64,000 nucleotides of DNA from an uncultured Desulfovibrio sp. (GTDB lineage Bacteria > Desulfobacterota > Desulfovibrionia > Desulfovibrionales > Desulfovibrionaceae). This document shows, piece by piece, positions 1 through 8,291 of the stretch. Made by a program: the position numbers and the translations under genes. Positions within the stretch are counted from its first letter, which is position 1. The number at the start of each line of letters is the position of its first letter. The stretch covers positions 34,275-98,274 of the forward strand of contig URBN01000006.1 in assembly GCA_900546145.1 (NCBI GenBank), written 5' to 3'. The notes under the pieces are model-generated. The model saw nothing but the letters and a program-made list of their open reading frames with translations. It searched no databases and was not told the origin of the DNA.

Positions 1-1
1 G

Positions 2-58
2 CTCAACAGGGCCTGCAACCGCCTGGCCCACTTCTTCGCCGGCTATCACCAGAAGTAG
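2..58 (+). CDS. C-terminal end of an upstream gene (partial)
   Basis: The first bases carry an open frame whose last 18 residues end ...FAGYHQK before a TAG at 56-58. A terminator-like hairpin follows at once, which supports this being the real 3' end of a gene. Too little is visible to name a product. Its position before a Wzx-like flippase would fit an envelope-polysaccharide gene, but that is only context. Confidence 0.5.
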   Translation, partial: LNRACNRLAHFFAGYHQK

Positions 59-90
59 TCCCTCACTTTGTGTAACTGCCTGATTTGACG

Positions 91-124
91 GTGCCAGTTT
101 AGGTTTGTGACTGGCATCGTTTTT
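91..124 (+). terminator. Rho-independent terminator-like hairpin
   Basis: A 7-bp stem (91-97 with 111-117, GTGCCAG/CTGGCAT with one G-T pair) is followed by a T run at 120-124. It lies just after the stop of the partial upstream gene and would end its transcript. Confidence 0.5.
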
Positions 125-143
125 AGATTATAGTAATACGTCT

Positions 144-180
144 GCCGCGCCGATCCGGCGTTTCCCCGGATCGGCGCGGC
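144..180. repeat. Perfect 15-bp GC-rich inverted repeat
   Basis: Bases 144-158 are the exact reverse complement of 166-180, with a 7-base loop. No T run follows on the plus strand, so it is a strong hairpin in the leader of the flippase gene rather than a classical terminator. It could stop read-through, act in the 5' UTR, or be a dyad binding site. Confidence 0.55.
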
Positions 181-215
181 GTGTTCCGAACGATTTATTC
201 CCTGGTGGCCCGTTT

Positions 216-1469
216 ATGAGACTGCGTTTCGGCAGGCTGTTGAAAAATATCCTTTCCATGGTGAGCCTCCGGGGCGCGGAGTTCCTTATCGGACTCGTGC
301 TTCTGCCGTATCTCGTACGTGTTCTGGGCGTCGATCGTTTCGGCGCTCTCGTTTTTATGCAGGGCGTGGTGCGCTACGGCACTGTCCTCGTGGAGTACGG
401 GTTCAACCTTACGGGGCCGAGGAACGTGGCGCAGGCCTCGTCCAGAGAGGAGACTGCCCGTGTCTTCTCCAGTATCCTGACCTGCAAGCTGCTGATTTTT
501 TTATTGATAACGGCTCTGGCCGCCGTGGCAGTCACCGTGGCCGGCAGCATGGGCGCCGCCTTTGACGCGAACCTTTTCTGGGCGTCCTATCTCCTTGTCA
601 TGGGCTATGCCGTGTTCCCCATCTGGTTCTTTCAGGGAATACAGCAGATGCACTACATCACCATTTTCAACGTGGGCGCTCAGGCGGCCGCTCTCGCTCT
701 CATTCTTCTCTTCGTGCGGGGACCTGATGATTACGTGCTGGCGGCCCTGTTCCTGTCCTGCGCTCTGCCCGCGGCGGGCGTCTGTTCCCTCGTGCTGCTC
801 CTGAGGAAGTTCCGCTATATCTTTGTTCTTCCGTCCTGGCGCGGGATCCGGAACGCCTTTGCCGACGGCTTCTACGTCTTCACGTCCACAGTGGCCATCA
901 ATATCTACACGACCACCAATACCGTAGCGCTGGGGATCCTCACCAATGACACGGTGGTCGGGTACTTCGGGGCCGCGTCCAGACTCATCGACTGCGTCAA
1001 AGGCCTCATGTACGCCTTTAATCAGGCCGTCTACCCGTATGTGAGCACGAAGCTCGCGGAAGGCAAGGACGCGGCCTGCCGCTTCATCCGGAAATTTCTG
1101 TTCGCCTACGCGGGGGCGGCCTTCGCGTGCGGCTGTGTCATTCTGGCCGGAGGGCATCTTATCGTGCGTGTCTTCTTCGGCCAGGGATATGATGAGTCCG
1201 CGTACCTGCTCAGGCTCATGGCCTTCCTGCCTGCTGTCATCGCTGTGAGCAATGTGTATGGCATCCAGGTCATGCTCAACTTCGGGCTGCAGGGCGCCTT
1301 CAACCGTATCATCTGCTCCGGCGCCGTGCTCGATCTCATCCTGGTTGTCCCGTTCGTGCTCGAATGGGGAGGCACGGGAAGCGCCCTCGTCATGCTGATT
1401 GTGGAATCGTGGATCAGCGTGGTCATGTTCTGGTACGTGGAGCGCATGAAAAAAATCCGCATCGTCTGA
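216..1469 (+). CDS. Wzx-like polysaccharide flippase (MOP/MATE superfamily)
   Basis: This 417-residue integral membrane protein has about twelve hydrophobic segments. Its N-terminus (NILSMVSLRGAEFLIGLVLLPYLVRVLG) has the organisation of O-antigen/exopolysaccharide flippases, which move undecaprenyl-linked sugar units across the inner membrane. Length and hydropathy fit the Wzx/PST group. The matching residues are general family features, so the sugar substrate cannot be inferred. No glycosyltransferases are visible downstream, so this may be the last gene of a polysaccharide cluster lying upstream of the window. A 15-bp inverted repeat sits in its leader. Confidence 0.8.
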   Translation: MRLRFGRLLKNILSMVSLRGAEFLIGLVLLPYLVRVLGVDRFGALVFMQGVVRYGTVLVEYGFNLTGPRNVAQASSREETARVFSSILTCKLLIFLLITALAAVAVTVAGSMGAAFDANLFWASYLLVMGYAVFPIWFFQGIQQMHYITIFNVGAQAAALALILLFVRGPDDYVLAALFLSCALPAAGVCSLVLLLRKFRYIFVLPSWRGIRNAFADGFYVFTSTVAINIYTTTNTVALGILTNDTVVGYFGAASRLIDCVKGLMYAFNQAVYPYVSTKLAEGKDAACRFIRKFLFAYAGAAFACGCVILAGGHLIVRVFFGQGYDESAYLLRLMAFLPAVIAVSNVYGIQVMLNFGLQGAFNRIICSGAVLDLILVVPFVLEWGGTGSALVMLIVESWISVVMFWYVERMKKIRIV

Positions 1470-1570
1470 GAAGTCTGTCCCGAAACCCCTTCCGGACGGG
1501 CACTGCCTTTTCGCGGCGAATCCTGTTATCCTCAAAGGAGGGTGGTAAAGCACACCCGCTGGAGGACAGA

Positions 1571-2155
1571 ATGAGGCAGGACACGGTACGGCTTTTCACG
1601 GCTCTGGAAATTCCGGAGAGTCTTCTTGCTGCCCTCGCGGCCATACCCGGCTCCCTTAAGGCGCAGCTGGCCGGGGCCCGCTGGGTTCCCGCGCGTTCCA
1701 TGCACATCACCCTCCATTTTATCGGCAGTGTGCCGCGTGAAAGCCTGCCGGAGATACGCCGGGCGCTCTCCGGAGTCTTCCCGGCTTCAGGCACGGGTCC
1801 CTTTTCCCTGAGCCTGACAGCCCCCGGTTTTTTCCTGCGTCAGGACAGGGCATCCCTGTGGGCCGGCGTCAGCCTGCCGGAAGAACTCACTGCCCTGCAC
1901 CGCGCGGAGGGAGATATCCTGAGAAGTGTGTGCGGTCTGAGGGAGAACGGCGCCTACAGGCCCCATGTGACCCTGGCGCGCGTGCGCGGGGTTTCCCGTA
2001 CCGCACTTGAATCCCTGCTTCACGAAAATGCCGCTCCGGCCTGGGCAGGAAAGTCCTTTCCCGTAAATTCGTCAGCCCTCGTCAAAAGCGATCTGACGCC
2101 GGCCGGGTCCGTGTACCATACCATCGAACGTTATTTTCCCCGTGAGCGCGCGTAA
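1571..2155 (+). CDS. thpR: RNA 2',3'-cyclic phosphodiesterase (2H family)
   Basis: The 194-residue protein carries the two HxTL motifs that define 2H phosphoesterases: HITL at residues 45-48 and HVTL at 132-135. Length and the start (RLFTALEIPE) match ThpR/LigT, which hydrolyses 2',3'-cyclic phosphates on RNA and can ligate tRNA halves in vitro. The ATG at 1571 is chosen because GGAGGA stands 5 bases upstream and the ThpR N-terminal strand starts directly after it; a longer upstream reading is not needed. The gene is about 100 bases after the flippase. A CARF regulator of RtcR type lies nearby, but no rtc gene does. Confidence 0.85.
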   Translation: MRQDTVRLFTALEIPESLLAALAAIPGSLKAQLAGARWVPARSMHITLHFIGSVPRESLPEIRRALSGVFPASGTGPFSLSLTAPGFFLRQDRASLWAGVSLPEELTALHRAEGDILRSVCGLRENGAYRPHVTLARVRGVSRTALESLLHENAAPAWAGKSFPVNSSALVKSDLTPAGSVYHTIERYFPRERA

Positions 2156-2207
2156 CCGCAGGGTGCGCGCCGGCGCTGTCTTTTTTCTGAAAAACAAGGA
2201 GTCGCGT

Positions 2208-2720
2208 ATGCGTTTTTTCGTCCTGTCCGCTGTTCTGATTTGTTCCTGCCTCGCCGCCGGCTGCTTCGGCAGTGACGACGAGACAAAGGCGCGCACGGAG
2301 AACATGGAAGCCTTCAGCCTGGATCTGCCGGACGGATGGCAGACCAATGTGCCTGACGGGATGCAGTGCACGAAAGGCCGCTGCATGGCCGGCTTCACCG
2401 GCCGGGAAAAGGGCAGCCGCGTGGCCGTGACCGTGTCCGTCATTCCGAGTCTTGGCAAATCCCTCCAGGAAATCGCCAGCGAGTCCGCGGGAAGCCTGAA
2501 GCGCGAGGAAACAAAGATGGATATCGTGTCCCAGACTCCCGAGCGCATCGAGTACAGAGGGACCATAAAGGATGAAAAGGCCGTTCTCGTGGCCACCTTT
2601 GACGCGCCGCACCAGGAAGTGGGCGTTCTCCTCTGCGTGGGCGAGGGGGATCAGATTACGGGCGTTGTGAAGAGCATACGCATGACCAATCCGAAACTCG
2701 CTTTCGGCAGCATCGAATAG
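2208..2720 (+). CDS. Small lipoprotein of unknown function
   Basis: The 170-residue product begins with a short signal peptide and a clear lipobox (LAAGC, Cys at about residue 20). The mature protein should therefore be lipid-anchored in the envelope. The ATG at 2208 follows an AAGGAG site. The mature part is mixed alpha/beta, with segments such as AFSLDLPDGWQ and VAVTVSVIPSLG that recall PsbP/DUF-type lipoproteins which hold a 'PDGW' strand near the N-terminus. That similarity is weak and no function is assigned. The gene ends inside a bidirectional terminator shared with the convergent gene. Confidence 0.7.
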   Translation: MRFFVLSAVLICSCLAAGCFGSDDETKARTENMEAFSLDLPDGWQTNVPDGMQCTKGRCMAGFTGREKGSRVAVTVSVIPSLGKSLQEIASESAGSLKREETKMDIVSQTPERIEYRGTIKDEKAVLVATFDAPHQEVGVLLCVGEGDQITGVVKSIRMTNPKLAFGSIE

Positions 2721-2761
2721 GAAAAGGGGAGCCTGCCCGGCGGGACAGACTCCCCTTTTCC
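2720..2761. terminator. Bidirectional terminator between convergent genes
   Basis: A 12-bp perfect stem pairs 2720-2731 (GGAAAAGGGGAG) with 2750-2761. A-rich and T-rich outer arms serve both strands. The stem includes the last base of the lipoprotein stop codon and the first base of the convergent gene's stop. Confidence 0.8.
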
Positions 2762-3066
2762 TATTCTTCCGTATCCTGGCGGGAGGCCTGTTTCATGGCC
2801 TCCTCGTGGATGAGCTTAAGGTCCGGGGCCACCATGGCGAATTTCTGCGCGAGTTCCTCAGCGCGGTCCTTCGGGAGGGTGCTCAGAATTTCCGACACTC
2901 TGGCGCTGTCGCCGCGCAGGGTATAGAGCCAGGCCATGCATTCGGCGTTGGCTTCGGGATTGTTCTCAAGCTGTTCTCTGACCTGTTTTTTCTGCGCTTC
3001 ACCTGGCACGCGTCCGGTGATGGCGGAAAATTCGTGATCCGTGGCGGCATCGGTAAAAAGTTCCAT
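2761..3066 (-). CDS. Small acidic protein of unknown function
   Basis: The 101-residue protein is cytosolic in character, with no signal peptide or membrane span. It is rich in Glu, Gln and Ala and appears mostly helical; the segment RVPGEAQKKQVREQLENNPEANAECMAWLYTLRG is typical of a short helical bundle. The start at 3066 is supported by AAGGA upstream. No family is recognised. It faces the lipoprotein gene tail to tail and shares its terminator. Confidence 0.6.
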   Translation of the reverse strand: MELFTDAATDHEFSAITGRVPGEAQKKQVREQLENNPEANAECMAWLYTLRGDSARVSEILSTLPKDRAEELAQKFAMVAPDLKLIHEEAMKQASRQDTEE

Positions 3067-3282
3067 GGGGGCTTCCTTTGTTTTGCGGTGAGTCCTGACA
3101 GGCGGACTCCGTATCTTTCAAATGTACGGTGCCGGGCCTGTCCGGTCAACGCCAGGCCTTCTTTTTTTCATTTCCGTGCCGGGAAAGGGCAGGCTTTCCC
3201 CGGTGCGCGCCGCCGCGCAATCTGCTACCATGGTGCGGCCTGCGTTTTTTCCGCTGTTTTTTCTGTGTTCCGGAGTGTGTCC

Positions 3283-4674
3283 ATGCTGCGTACCGCTGCC
3301 TCAGTCTGTGTCGTGATCCTCTTGTTTCTGTGTACGGGGGCCCGCGCAGAAAGCCCCGCGAGCCTCGCCATAGATGTGGCCAGGGCTTCGGTGCGCGGTC
3401 CTTCAGTCTTCGTCATGCCGAACCGGGGAGCCAGAACCGTGGCGAATGCCGGAGATCGGGAATTTCTGGTGGGGGGCGTGGTCAGCAACGCCCAGGGGCG
3501 CTGGTACGAAATCATCTACCCGGTGCGGGGCTGGATGCGCGAGAGCGATGTGACGTTCACCGGCCCATCGGGGGCCTACAATCCGGGACGTTTCACGGAG
3601 GAGCAGCGCATCCTTATGCGGCTCCTGAGCGACGTGGGCATTACCCCTGAGATCTGGAAGGATCGGCTCGGCATGCCCTGGGCCGAGGACACGGTACAGG
3701 ATGGTGCGGACGGCGCCTCCGTGCACACGGCTGTCTGGCCGGGCGTGGCCATCTCTTTCAGGGAAGCGGCGGGGAAGGATCTGACGCCTGACGCGGAAAG
3801 CGCCCGCATCGTGAAGGCCGTGGTCTGCGGCCGTCCGCCCGTGGGCTTCGGTCCTTACGCCCTGGGCGCGGACGGCGCCATTGTGAGGCGCCTCGACAGG
3901 GATTTCACGCCGGGGCCCTACGCCGAAATGACGAAGGGGCATTTCCGCGCCGTGCTCGATGAGGACGGCGTCGTGGACTATCTGGCGTACGCGGAGGACG
4001 GGAAAGGCTTCCTTGTCTGCCCGAAGCTCGACGCCCCGGATCCGGAGGAGCCTTTTTACGCGGCCTCCCTTTACCCCGAGAAATGGTGCGGCACCAAGGT
4101 TCTGCGCGCCGGCCTCGCCCTGGAAGGAACGTACGAGGGCTTTGGCTGCGACGAGGGATGCGCCGCCGAAATCCGTCTCGATTCCGGAACGGACAGGGAT
4201 CTCTTCGCCGAACAGCAGGAAGCGGACAACTGGCTCGGTACGCGGGAAGGCGCCCGCGTGCGCGCCGTGTACAACGTGGAACAGAAGTGGAATCCGGATC
4301 GTCATTTCTGCGAGCAGAGCCTGCGCCTGCAGGGCGGCAGGGTGCTTGGCGGAGCGTCCCCCCTCCCGCAGTCGAAGGAACAGTGCCGCAGGCTTGTGGT
4401 GGGTTCCGGCGAGGCCCAGGGCGTGATCACGCGCGTGGGGCACGGCGTGAAGGGCCGGGGCGGTGCTACTGAGGACTGGGAAATTCTCTTGGATTCGGAA
4501 AAGGCCATGTCCTTCAGCGCCGGGCCGCATTTCCCCGGAGCGGGCGTGAAGCTTTCGGAGGGACAGCGCATCGGCGTGCAGTTCGAGCGCGTGCGCGACT
4601 GGGACAGTGACGCGGGCGACTGCGGACTCGACACGTACGTGAACGCTCCTGCGAAAATTCTCTCCGGCAGATAG
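3283..4674 (+). CDS. Secreted protein with SH3-like N-terminal region, function unknown
   Basis: The ATG at 3283 gives a 463-residue protein with a Sec signal peptide (cleavage likely after ...TGARAES). Residues about 30-90 (FVMPNRGARTV...GRWYEIIYPVRGWMRESDVTF) look like a bacterial SH3b fold of the type that precedes envelope proteins. The remaining 370 residues are not recognised. They hold many Cys residues, for example a CDEGC segment and the final CGLD, which suggests disulfides in the periplasm. Longer upstream readings overlap the opposite-strand gene and lack a signal peptide, so the internal start is preferred. A strong hairpin follows. Confidence 0.65.
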   Translation: MLRTAASVCVVILLFLCTGARAESPASLAIDVARASVRGPSVFVMPNRGARTVANAGDREFLVGGVVSNAQGRWYEIIYPVRGWMRESDVTFTGPSGAYNPGRFTEEQRILMRLLSDVGITPEIWKDRLGMPWAEDTVQDGADGASVHTAVWPGVAISFREAAGKDLTPDAESARIVKAVVCGRPPVGFGPYALGADGAIVRRLDRDFTPGPYAEMTKGHFRAVLDEDGVVDYLAYAEDGKGFLVCPKLDAPDPEEPFYAASLYPEKWCGTKVLRAGLALEGTYEGFGCDEGCAAEIRLDSGTDRDLFAEQQEADNWLGTREGARVRAVYNVEQKWNPDRHFCEQSLRLQGGRVLGGASPLPQSKEQCRRLVVGSGEAQGVITRVGHGVKGRGGATEDWEILLDSEKAMSFSAGPHFPGAGVKLSEGQRIGVQFERVRDWDSDAGDCGLDTYVNAPAKILSGR

Positions 4675-4701
4675 GCCGGTTTCCCGGACAGAGAAAAGAA
4701 A

Positions 4702-4732
4702 GCGGCCCGCTCCCCTACGGAGAACGGGCCGC
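4702..4732. terminator. Terminator hairpin between convergent genes
   Basis: An 8-bp GC stem (4702-4709 with 4725-4732) with inner CTCC/GGAG pairing sits in the 80-base gap. On the minus strand it is followed by a pyrimidine/T-rich run, so it mainly serves the large regulator gene. Confidence 0.7.
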
Positions 4733-4754
4733 CTGTATTCTTCAGGAGGAGAGG

Positions 4755-7700
4755 CTATTTCTCTTCCTTGTTTCTGAGCTGACGCAGCGTGTAATTGAGC
4801 TGGATGTAGGACATGCCGAGGAGAGCCGCGGCTTCTTTTCTGTTGCCTCCGGTCTTTTCCATGGCTTCCTGCACCTTTCTGAGGCGCAGCTGGCGGAGCC
4901 AGTCATCGAGGCTGAGGTCACCGCCGGGCTCAAAGTCGTCATCGCTCCGCCCGGCCGGCGCTTCGTCTTCCACGTGTGCGCTTGGGGCAGCGCCAGGCAG
5001 GGGCAGTTCCATGGCCGTGAAGCCGTTCAGGTTCTGTTCGGGAACGGCGGGAAGTCCGGCGGATACCGCCGGTTCGGGGATGGAGGGAGCCGTCTTTTCC
5101 CCGGAGCAGATGCGGGCCAGCCTGAGCTGGCTCAGTACGTAGTCCCTTGTGATGGTGCCGTCAGCCGGGGCCATGAGGCAGATCTGCTGCATCATGCGGG
5201 TGAGTTCCCTGAGGTTGCCGGGCCATTCTTCCTCCACGAGAGCCTGCCAGGCGTCGCCGTTGAAGTTCCAGCAGACGCCGAGCCTGTGCTGCAGGCGCAC
5301 GAGCAGGCTCCTGAGAAGATTCTGGCGCTCTTCGGGCGTGTAGCTGCGCACGGGCGGAAGCTCGGCGCTGACGCCGGCGAGGCGGTAGAAGAGGGCGGGG
5401 CGGAACTCGCCGCTGTGGATCTTCTCAAGGATGCGTTCGCTGGCCGAGGCCACGATGCGGACGCGGCTCGTGAAGCCCTGGCGGGGGCCCTGACCGGGCA
5501 GGATGACAACGGTCTCGCCGGAGGGAGACAGGACCCGCAGCAGGATGGCCTGCTGGGAGGGCGTCAGCATGTCGACGTTCTCAAGGAAGATGGTGCCGCC
5601 GTTGGCGAGCCGGAAAGCGCCTTCGCGGGCGCGCCAGGCGCCGGGATAATCGCCGGCCTTCTGGCCGAAGAGTTCGCTCGTAAACATGGCGTCCGTGAGG
5701 CCGGAACACTCAATGCTCACGTACTTGCCGCCGCGGCCGCTCCATTCGTGCACGAAGCGGGCGAGCCGGCTCTTGCCCGTGCCGTCCTCGCCCATGAGGA
5801 GGACAGGAAGGGGCATGCTGGCGATGCGCTGGACGCGGGCGTAAACCTTCCCGAGGGCCTCGGAAATGGTCGGCGGCTCGCCCTCCTGGGGCTGGGCCTG
5901 CATGTTGGGAGCCGTGGTGGGCTTCCTGATGCCCTCGTAGGGTTCGGAAATGACCTCGTCCGTCCTTTCCTGCTCCATCCCGCGTCCGAGGGAACGCTTG
6001 TGCAGATAGCGGCCTCCGCGGCCGTAGCGCTGGTGGACGCGTTCGTCAAAGGAAGCGGAGGGCTGCTCCTCCGGACCCGTGCTGGCGGAAACAGGGAGTC
6101 TGTCGCCGGGAGCGGCGGGCGTCAGCGCAGCGGAGGGAACCTCGATGGAGAGCACCTCGGGGCGCTGTCCTATGCCGGGGAGCCTCGTCTGGACGAGACG
6201 GATGCCGCGGTAGCGGTCCGCGGCGAGGAGCATGAGCACGGCGTGTGTCGCGGGCGAACCGGGAGAAAGATGGAAGGTGATGCCCGTGCCGTCAGCGGGC
6301 AGGCCGAACTTCTGAATTGTCTCGTCCACCACGTCCATGACAGCGGAGCAGATGATCGCGTGATCGGAGAGGTCGCGGACGCCTGTGCGGCGGAATTCCA
6401 GTGTTTTTTCGTCGGCGCAGGAGGCAAGCCACTCGCGGAAGAGATCCTCCACATTCTGGTTCTGGGGAGTGAGGAGGATAATGTGATCAAAGCGCTCAAT
6501 GCGCTCGAGCAGCATGCGCACGGGGCCGGGGTTGATCTGATCGTGACGCAGGGCCGCGCCGATGTCGACTTTGCCCACCCAGCAGATGAGGATACGGGGG
6601 GTCCCTGCGTGCGCGGCGGGAGCCGGTGCGGGGGCAGGCTCTTCTCCGGGGACGGGACCGCCCTGAAGGTTTTCCACGAGGCCGCGGAAGGAGCCGCCGG
6701 AAATGTCGCGGGGGCTGTCCTTGAGTGTCCTCGCCATGTCTTCCGTGGACATGGTGACGGGAGCGGCATCGGCGGAGGCCTCTTCCTGGACGGGGGCCGC
6801 GGGCTCCAGAGGAGCCGTCAGGCTGGCGGGAATGTGGAAGTCGCGGAAGATGCGGTGGCTGAACTCATCGTTCTCCGTGAGCTCGCGGACCGTTTCGTTG
6901 ATTTTCTCTTCCCGTTCCCTGGAGGGGGCCGTTTCTTCAGCTTCAGGAATGTCTGCGGAAGCTTCGGAAGGTGCGGCGGCGCCGGGTGCCGGGAAATTGA
7001 GCCTGCCTATGCGGCCGGCATGCGTGTCGTCTCCGGCATCGCTGTTCCCTTCTCCGGAATACGCGGCTGCGGGTTCCCCGCTTTTCTCCTGTTCCCAGCC
7101 TTCACCTGCGGAGAGATCCGCGGTCCTGTCCTGCCCGCCGGAACATTCATCCGCGGCGGTATCGTTTTCTTCCGCTGCAGGTTCTTCTTCCGTGTCTGAT
7201 TCTGTTCCGGGAAGCGTGTACGGGGGTTTTTCTTCGCCAGCCTGGGCCGTCACATCGGATTCCCGGGCCGCCAGAGCGGCCTCCGTTCCGGCTGTCTCAC
7301 CTGCCGGAGCGGCCGGAGTGACGGGAGTGTCTTCAGCCGCGGCCGTTTCCGCCGCGCCGGCGGGAATTTCATACGCCGCGGAGGCCTGCGTTTCGTTTTC
7401 GGTGGCGGGTTCCGTGCCGTCATTCTCCGGAGAGCCGGAAAGCGCGAAACTCTGGGATGTGGCCGCGGGTCTGCGCCGGTGCGTGGCGTTGCCGTGGGTC
7501 CTGAGGAAACGTCCGTAGGCCGAGGCTTTGGACGTATTACTGCCGGCGGAAGCGGACTGCCTGCCAGGTACATCATCCACGGCCTGGAGGATTCCGTGAA
7601 TCAGGGGTCTGACCGTGGACGTTTTCGCGGAGACGGTGGAAGGCGTTTTTCTGAGGCTTTCTTCCTGGGCCGTCAGGGCTCCTTTTCTGGTTTTCATTCT

Positions 7701-7829
7701 GCCTGACGGGCTGCCAAGCGTTGATTTCTTATGGCTGCGGACAATGACGCGTGGCGTCTGGCTTTTTTCGCCGCCGTTTTCAGCGGCATCCTGAGGTATG
7801 CTGGCTTCGGTGTCTTTTTTTTCCGCCAT
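4755..7829 (-). CDS. CARF-AAA+-Fis transcriptional regulator (RtcR-like, degenerate sigma-54 motifs)
   Basis: The 1024-residue protein has four parts. Residues 1-410 are low-complexity, Ala/Glu/Pro/Thr-rich and probably disordered. Residues about 412-566 resemble the CARF domain of RtcR (ILICWVGKVDIGAALRHD...; FHLSPGSPATHAVLMLLA), a sensor of cyclic oligonucleotides or RNA ends in that family. Residues about 655-890 are an AAA+ domain with Walker A GEDGTGKS at 680-687 and WPGNLREL. Residues about 985-1018 are a Fis-type HTH. The sigma-54 contact loop GAFTGA is replaced by GDYPGA (726-731), and Walker B reads FLENVD instead of FLDEI/V. It may therefore not act as a classical sigma-54 activator. 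The start at 7829 has AGAGGAAGGG upstream. It is divergent from trmD, and no rtc or CRISPR genes are nearby. Confidence 0.85.
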   Translation of the reverse strand: MAEKKDTEASIPQDAAENGGEKSQTPRVIVRSHKKSTLGSPSGRMKTRKGALTAQEESLRKTPSTVSAKTSTVRPLIHGILQAVDDVPGRQSASAGSNTSKASAYGRFLRTHGNATHRRRPAATSQSFALSGSPENDGTEPATENETQASAAYEIPAGAAETAAAEDTPVTPAAPAGETAGTEAALAARESDVTAQAGEEKPPYTLPGTESDTEEEPAAEENDTAADECSGGQDRTADLSAGEGWEQEKSGEPAAAYSGEGNSDAGDDTHAGRIGRLNFPAPGAAAPSEASADIPEAEETAPSREREEKINETVRELTENDEFSHRIFRDFHIPASLTAPLEPAAPVQEEASADAAPVTMSTEDMARTLKDSPRDISGGSFRGLVENLQGGPVPGEEPAPAPAPAAHAGTPRILICWVGKVDIGAALRHDQINPGPVRMLLERIERFDHIILLTPQNQNVEDLFREWLASCADEKTLEFRRTGVRDLSDHAIICSAVMDVVDETIQKFGLPADGTGITFHLSPGSPATHAVLMLLAADRYRGIRLVQTRLPGIGQRPEVLSIEVPSAALTPAAPGDRLPVSASTGPEEQPSASFDERVHQRYGRGGRYLHKRSLGRGMEQERTDEVISEPYEGIRKPTTAPNMQAQPQEGEPPTISEALGKVYARVQRIASMPLPVLLMGEDGTGKSRLARFVHEWSGRGGKYVSIECSGLTDAMFTSELFGQKAGDYPGAWRAREGAFRLANGGTIFLENVDMLTPSQQAILLRVLSPSGETVVILPGQGPRQGFTSRVRIVASASERILEKIHSGEFRPALFYRLAGVSAELPPVRSYTPEERQNLLRSLLVRLQHRLGVCWNFNGDAWQALVEEEWPGNLRELTRMMQQICLMAPADGTITRDYVLSQLRLARICSGEKTAPSIPEPAVSAGLPAVPEQNLNGFTAMELPLPGAAPSAHVEDEAPAGRSDDDFEPGGDLSLDDWLRQLRLRKVQEAMEKTGGNRKEAAALLGMSYIQLNYTLRQLRNKEEK

Positions 7830-8291
7830 GGGTTCCCTTCCTCTGGCCGTACAGCAGAAAACTGCGTGCGCGGCACGGGAATTTCCTGCCGCTCTCCGGG
7901 CAGGTACGATATGATGAAGAGGCCGCATCCGGCAGTACGTTGTTTTCTCTGCCGTGATACGAACCTGAATGATGTTCCCAGCGGGCCGGGGTAATAAACA
8001 GAAGAAGCCTCCCCGGAACCAGAAGGCTGCATCCCGCGCGGAACATGATAAAAAAATACGCTGCGGCTCCTTGTCCTGAGCCACAGGCCCATAGATACCC
8101 AAAAAAAAGCAAATGGCAAGGGGAGAAGGGCGGCATCGGCAAAAAAAAACCGTAAAACGGGCCGCCGGGCCGGCTTTCCGGGGGGAGAAGGGACCCTTTC
8201 TTGCGAAAAACGGGGAAAAATGGAAGATATGCGGGCAGACAGGAGGCGGCCTGCTCCGTTTCCTGATTTTTTCCCGGAGGGTGTTTGAGAC
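7830..8291. other. Divergent intergenic region between the CARF regulator and trmD
   Basis: This 462-base gap must hold the promoters of both genes. It has several A runs (around 8048, 8101 and 8143) and a CG-rich dyad near 8160-8180, with a GGAGGG ribosome-binding site at 8275-8280 for trmD. I see no credible small gene, no RNA gene, and no correctly spaced -24/-12 sigma-54 promoter. Confidence 0.5.

Noticed and set aside
7850..7900. Possible -24/-12 sigma-54 promoter (GGCACG...TGC)
   Set aside because: The distance between the GG and GC elements is 14 bases instead of 10.
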